From Dysgonamonadaceae bacterium (GTDB lineage Bacteria; Bacteroidota; Bacteroidia; Bacteroidales; Azobacteroidaceae): DNA of 10,923 bases. The DNA is taken from positions 1 through 10,923 of the forward strand of contig JAITCT010000284.1 in NCBI GenBank assembly GCA_031282925.1, written 5' to 3'. Below, piece by piece: positions 6,916 to 10,923 of the stretch; the stretch's first letter is position 1; each line of letters starts with the position of its first letter. The position numbers were made by a program, and so were the translations under genes. The notes beneath the pieces were generated by a model that was not told the DNA's origin, made no database searches, and saw only the letters and a list, made by a program, of their open reading frames with translations.

Positions 6916-6918
6916 CCG

Positions 6919-9900
6919 TCACTGTTCACCTATAGAATCAATCGAAAGCGTGTTGTGTTTCTTTCCCAACAAATCGGAAAAGTGGTTGAAATCTTTCCTG
7001 AAAAGGATACCGACTCCCTGCGTCATTTCGGGAGCTAAATTATAATAATTGCGGTAATTGTAGTGATTGAAAAACTTCAGGCGGGTGTTTCCTTTCTTTG
7101 TCAATTTGTATTCGAGGTCGAAATCGCCTATCCAGTGGATATTACTCCCTTGATTGTCATTGTCCAAATAAATATTGTCCCGATAGCCTACATTTCCATT
7201 GATAATTAACCGGTTATCCAGTAGCTGACTGGATAGGAGAAGTTCCATTTCAGTGCTGCTCCCGCTTTCTTCGTTTGATTGGTAGAATTTTGTGCCGACC
7301 AGTTGGATTTTGTCCGTAAAAGCGTCCAAAATATTGGAAAATTGAGTGGACAAAGTAGAGGTGAGCAGCGACACGTCGGTGCTGCTTTTTGCATTTCCGC
7401 TGTATTCCGGGGTAGGGTAGAAAGTATTCAATACCAGGAGGTAAAAAATCTGGCGGTTCATCATGTCTTCGGTGCGGATATAGCTTTTAACTTGCCGGTT
7501 CAATTCGGGCGTCGAATTGGGGAGTTCCAAATCAAAAGCAATGGACGGATGGTTCATCCCGCCGGTCAATTGAAGGACGCAATTGACTGTGGTATTTATT
7601 CTTTGCTGATCTTTAATCAGTTGTTGATCTAAGTCGCCCAGATTGGCGGTTAATTTATAATTGGCTTTTACATTTAAATCGGCCGTATAGGGATCGCCCC
7701 GGAAAGAAACGGAACTTCCTTCCTGAATATCGAAATTGCGGTAAATCGCTTGCTGGAAGCTGAAATTATATTTTCCTTTTTCGATGGTATAGGTTCCCAA
7801 TACTTTCGGGGGCATTTTTGTCCCGTACTGGATTTGCAGCGTCCCGTTTCCGTAAGCGCTTATTTTATCGCCGGATACGGGATCCATCATCATTTCAATC
7901 GTTGCTTGCGGATTGGCGTCCAACATGAGGTTGAGGCGAATTTCCGTTCCGGAATCCGGTGCGGGCAAGTGGACGGTTGTTCGCGCAGGAATTAAATTTT
8001 TTTTTGGTTTGACAAAGCGGATGAAATCGTAATCGGCAATGTCCGGTTCGTCCGTAAAGTTCAAGGTAATCTTTGTGTTTGCGGTATTTTGCATCGTAAC
8101 GTCAATATCTACCAAATCTTCCGTCCCCGACAAACTTACGGTTCCCGTACCGTAAGCCGTTCCGTAAAATAGCGGATTTTTCGTTTTATTAGCATTGAAT
8201 ACCATGAAATTATTGAAAGAAATGTTGGCCGAATATTTAAAATCTTCAAACAAGGTGTGCTTGACATAGCCGTTTGCCAAAGCCTGCTGTCCGTGTTCGT
8301 CAACAAGGCGAATGTTTTCGGCGCGTATTTCATCGGGATAACACCTGATTGTATCGCTGAAAGTGTAATAGGTGTTGAGAAAGTCAATACCGAACCGGCA
8401 GTTTTCAGCATAAACCGTTCCTTTGATAGCAGGGTCGTTCAGATCTCCGAAAAGACGTATATGTCCGGTCAGGCTTCCGCTAAGGTTTTGAGCTATATTA
8501 TTTAAGTATTTCCGGAGGAAACTAGCATTCAGGCTCGTTGCGTCAAAATCAACGGACAACAGTTCTTTTCCCGGATAAATAACGCCGTTAATATTCAGGC
8601 GGGGCGAGTTGTTTTCATAAACGATACCCTTCAGGAGAACGCCCTGGTTTTCGTCGTTCCATTTGCCGGTCAAATCCAAATCGCCCACAGTAACCCGGTT
8701 GAAAGCGAAATTTTTGACATCCAGATGCGTGGATAACTTCCGGGTTTTATACAGGTCTTGGACGTTGACAAATCCGGTAGCTATTCCGCCAAATTCCAAA
8801 GCTTTGATTTTCAATGACTGAAAGATGTAATCCAAATTCACTTTGTTTAATTCGACGAGCAGTTGCTGTTCGGGGTTGTGGGAAATAGCACCGTCGATTT
8901 TAAGGAACTGGTCATCGTGTGCGGCTAATAAATGGTTTATCTTAACGGTCGATGAATCGGCATGAATTTCGGTAGGATAAAGCGTCCATATCAAATCGTT
9001 GAACACCAGCTTCGACTGTTGGATATTGATTTGGGTTCTTTTCCCTTTTGAAAAAGAAGCGTTCAGGTTCAAATCACCGCGATATTTTTCGGATATATTT
9101 CCCCAGTTTAAATGGGCTTTAATCAGGTCGTCGCCGGCATTGAGCCGGACGGTGAAATGCAAAGGGCGGTCGTTTTTTTGCAGCAGGTTTCCCGACAGGT
9201 TCAACAGGGCTTCTCCGGTCGAATTGTTCAATGCTATTTTCAGGTCTTTCAGACTTGAATTTCCGAATTTTGCACTGTGAACGCCTGCGTCCAGGTTGAA
9301 ATTATCGTAAACGCTGTTGTATTGTCCGGTGATGCGGGTTTGTTCCCGAAAAGTAAACGGGAGTTCGAGAACGTGGGAAAGATATGTCAGGTCTTCAATC
9401 GTCAAATCGAAAGAAAAAAGATTTTCTTCGGATGCGAATGATTTGTTATTTGTATCAAACAGAGAGGGAAGATGCCGGGACAAAGTCTTTTTTATTTTGG
9501 GGATGAAAGTACCGACCGAATACATTCCGCGAACTTCACCATGAAATACATCCGAGTTGACGCTCAGGGTTTTTTCATTTCCGGACGAAACGGATGTAAG
9601 GGCTAACCGTTCGAGGTCATAATTTCCTTTATCCGTTTCGAAATGGATATTGTTTAAGCTGACGGTTCCCAGTAAATTGTCGGGATTGTTTCCGGTTAAA
9701 TTGGCGTTGGCTTCAAAAGAAAGGGAAGTGTTTTTGTACTTTGGGGCTATATTTAGTTTATCCAAGTGTAAATCAGTTGCTTTTGCCGTAAATTCAAATT
9801 CGGACTTCGCGCCTTTCAACAGGAAAAGTCCGTTAGCCGAGATTTTTCCTTCGGGGCTGTCCAAGTTTAGCCGTCCGGTAAAACTTTCGGGAGTAAAATT

Positions 9901-10923
9901 GCCTTTGAAACTAAAATTATTGTAAGTATAACTTTTGTACTCAAATTTTTCGATATCTCCGTCAATCAAGCCTGCGAACTTTTTGTTTGCCTGTTGTTTG
10001 ACGTCGAAAACGATTTTGAAAACGGTTTCACCGAAATCCTTGTTGCCGGTTAAGGTTGCTATATTCAGTTTCGGCGAAGCGATTTGCCCCTTAAAAGCAG
10101 CGGCATTGGGAGTTATTTCGACATTGGCGGCGAGAGTGCCGATTTCGCTGTAGAATGTTCCGCCGACAGATAAACTGTCAGGAGAACCGCAGACACTCCC
10201 TTGAAAACTCATGCTTTGCATTTGCCTGATTGGAGCCGGCAATTCAAAAGGATTTTTGCCTAAATTGTTTACTATTTTTTCAACAGCAGCCGGGGCAAGG
10301 AATGAGTCCTCAATTTGTGCATTGATAAAAAGCGCTTTGGAATTTGAATCGAAAAGGTTTTTTATTTCGGCGTTTATTTTGAACATCAAAGAGTTGTAAT
10401 ATCCGATACGGAGGTTTTGTATGTTCAAAACATCCTGCGTTCCCGAAAAATAACCGTTTATGTTTATTTTATCGCCGAATTGCGACAATACGGGGACGAA
10501 TGGACTAATGTCTTTTAAATAGACGTCCGAATTATCCATCGTCAACCGGAAAGTTAGATTTTTGAAGCGGTTATCATTTTCCGGTTTACCGTAATCAGCG
10601 GTTATATCTTTGATTGTCAGGGAAGTGTTTTCTAATTTCAGCAATAACCGGCTTATGGCGGCTTTCTCTTTACCTGCTTTCAGGTCAAATGCCAAGCGTT
10701 TCACTGTGAAACCTGTTTTTGCCTTGAAACTTAGCCTGTTTACGACAATATCCAATGTATCGCCGGTAAAGTCGCGGACTTTGATTTTGGAAGTTATATC
10801 ATTTAACCGGAACGATTTAGGATTGAATTTACCGAACGTTTCGGATGCGTCCTTTTCGCGGTAAGAAAAACTTCCGCTACGCAAATCAATGTCTTTTATT
10901 TGTAAATCAATGGAATTGTTTTT
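6919..10923 (-). CDS. tamB: TamB-like translocation/assembly module protein (5' end outside window)
   Basis: Very large envelope protein related to TamB/AsmA-type inter-membrane bridges, which in Proteobacteria work with BamA-family TamA in outer-membrane protein assembly and in phospholipid transport. The window holds the last 1334 codons. The frame is open without a stop to the window edge, so the gene continues to the right. A TTG at 10884 can serve as a nominal start but is not the true one: the preceding 13 codons (NNSIDLQIKDIDL...) continue the same beta-rich pattern, and the expected N-terminal membrane anchor is absent. The visible protein is mostly short amphipathic beta-strand repeats, consistent with an elongated hydrophobic groove. 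The C-terminal TamB/DUF490 domain spans about the last 450 visible residues, including NPQATIEMMMDPVSGD, GNGTLQIQYGT, LLSSQLLDNRLIINGNVGY and the ending GVGILFRKDFNHFSDL. It converges on the EEP gene with a 25-bp gap. From memory, a tsaD gene often neighbours tamB in Bacteroidales; that would lie beyond this window. Confidence 0.93.
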   Translation of the reverse strand, partial: KNNSIDLQIKDIDLRSGSFSYREKDASETFGKFNPKSFRLNDITSKIKVRDFTGDTLDIVVNRLSFKAKTGFTVKRLAFDLKAGKEKAAISRLLLKLENTSLTIKDITADYGKPENDNRFKNLTFRLTMDNSDVYLKDISPFVPVLSQFGDKININGYFSGTQDVLNIQNLRIGYYNSLMFKINAEIKNLFDSNSKALFINAQIEDSFLAPAAVEKIVNNLGKNPFELPAPIRQMQSMSFQGSVCGSPDSLSVGGTFYSEIGTLAANVEITPNAAAFKGQIASPKLNIATLTGNKDFGETVFKIVFDVKQQANKKFAGLIDGDIEKFEYKSYTYNNFSFKGNFTPESFTGRLNLDSPEGKISANGLFLLKGAKSEFEFTAKATDLHLDKLNIAPKYKNTSLSFEANANLTGNNPDNLLGTVSLNNIHFETDKGNYDLERLALTSVSSGNEKTLSVNSDVFHGEVRGMYSVGTFIPKIKKTLSRHLPSLFDTNNKSFASEENLFSFDLTIEDLTYLSHVLELPFTFREQTRITGQYNSVYDNFNLDAGVHSAKFGNSSLKDLKIALNNSTGEALLNLSGNLLQKNDRPLHFTVRLNAGDDLIKAHLNWGNISEKYRGDLNLNASFSKGKRTQINIQQSKLVFNDLIWTLYPTEIHADSSTVKINHLLAAHDDQFLKIDGAISHNPEQQLLVELNKVNLDYIFQSLKIKALEFGGIATGFVNVQDLYKTRKLSTHLDVKNFAFNRVTVGDLDLTGKWNDENQGVLLKGIVYENNSPRLNINGVIYPGKELLSVDFDATSLNASFLRKYLNNIAQNLSGSLTGHIRLFGDLNDPAIKGTVYAENCRFGIDFLNTYYTFSDTIRCYPDEIRAENIRLVDEHGQQALANGYVKHTLFEDFKYSANISFNNFMVFNANKTKNPLFYGTAYGTGTVSLSGTEDLVDIDVTMQNTANTKITLNFTDEPDIADYDFIRFVKPKKNLIPARTTVHLPAPDSGTEIRLNLMLDANPQATIEMMMDPVSGDKISAYGNGTLQIQYGTKMPPKVLGTYTIEKGKYNFSFQQAIYRNFDIQEGSSVSFRGDPYTADLNVKANYKLTANLGDLDQQLIKDQQRINTTVNCVLQLTGGMNHPSIAFDLELPNSTPELNRQVKSYIRTEDMMNRQIFYLLVLNTFYPTPEYSGNAKSSTDVSLLTSTLSTQFSNILDAFTDKIQLVGTKFYQSNEESGSSTEMELLLSSQLLDNRLIINGNVGYRDNIYLDNDNQGSNIHWIGDFDLEYKLTKKGNTRLKFFNHYNYRNYYNLAPEMTQGVGILFRKDFNHFSDLLGKKHNTLSIDSIGEQ

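Noticed and set aside
10845..10884. TTG at 10884 as the true start of the TamB-like gene
   Set aside because: The frame is open upstream to the window edge with the same beta-repeat composition, and the expected N-terminal membrane anchor is missing, so the gene is cut by the window rather than starting here.

Overview
The window looks like a chromosomal stretch from a Bacteroidales bacterium. The basis is a SusC/SusD outer-membrane pair, a TAnnTTTG-type promoter box, A/T-rich leaders without clear Shine-Dalgarno sites, and a Bacteroidetes-style TamB protein. I cannot place the genus. All of the DNA is explained by five genes plus short intergenic repeats; I see no rRNA, tRNA, CRISPR array, insertion sequence or phage gene.

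Layout. A complete SusC-family TonB-dependent transporter (18-3251, +) is followed after 5 bp by a complete SusD-family lipoprotein (3257-4930, +). A 230-bp intergenic region (4931-5160) holds two inverted repeats and a promoter-like box. Next comes a second plus-strand operon: a rhomboid intramembrane protease (5161-5784) overlapping by 4 bp a membrane-anchored endonuclease/exonuclease/phosphatase (EEP) protein (5781-6893). Converging on it from the right with a 25-bp gap is a very large TamB-like gene (6919 to beyond 10923, -), whose 5' end lies outside the window.

How the genes work together. The SusC/SusD pair should form an outer-membrane import complex, a TonB-driven barrel with a lipoprotein lid; no enzyme gene beside it reveals the substrate. 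The rhomboid and EEP proteins are translationally coupled and both act at the inner membrane. TamB-like proteins bridge the inner and outer membranes. Apart from a shared cell-envelope theme, I see no functional link between the three units.

Most unusual signal. The first 40 codons of the SusD-like gene are largely built from an array of 8-bp units (consensus GAGTAAAC). About seven copies run in one orientation, followed by about four in reverse complement. The first half encodes a Lys/Arg-rich n-region and the second half the hydrophobic core of the lipoprotein signal peptide, which leads to the lipobox Cys46. Because 8 is not divisible by 3, every reading frame of such an array yields the same cyclic peptide. 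The two units whose TAA would be an in-frame stop are exactly the two most diverged ones. A second inverted array with a different, 9-bp phase lies in the intergenic region at 5014-5083.
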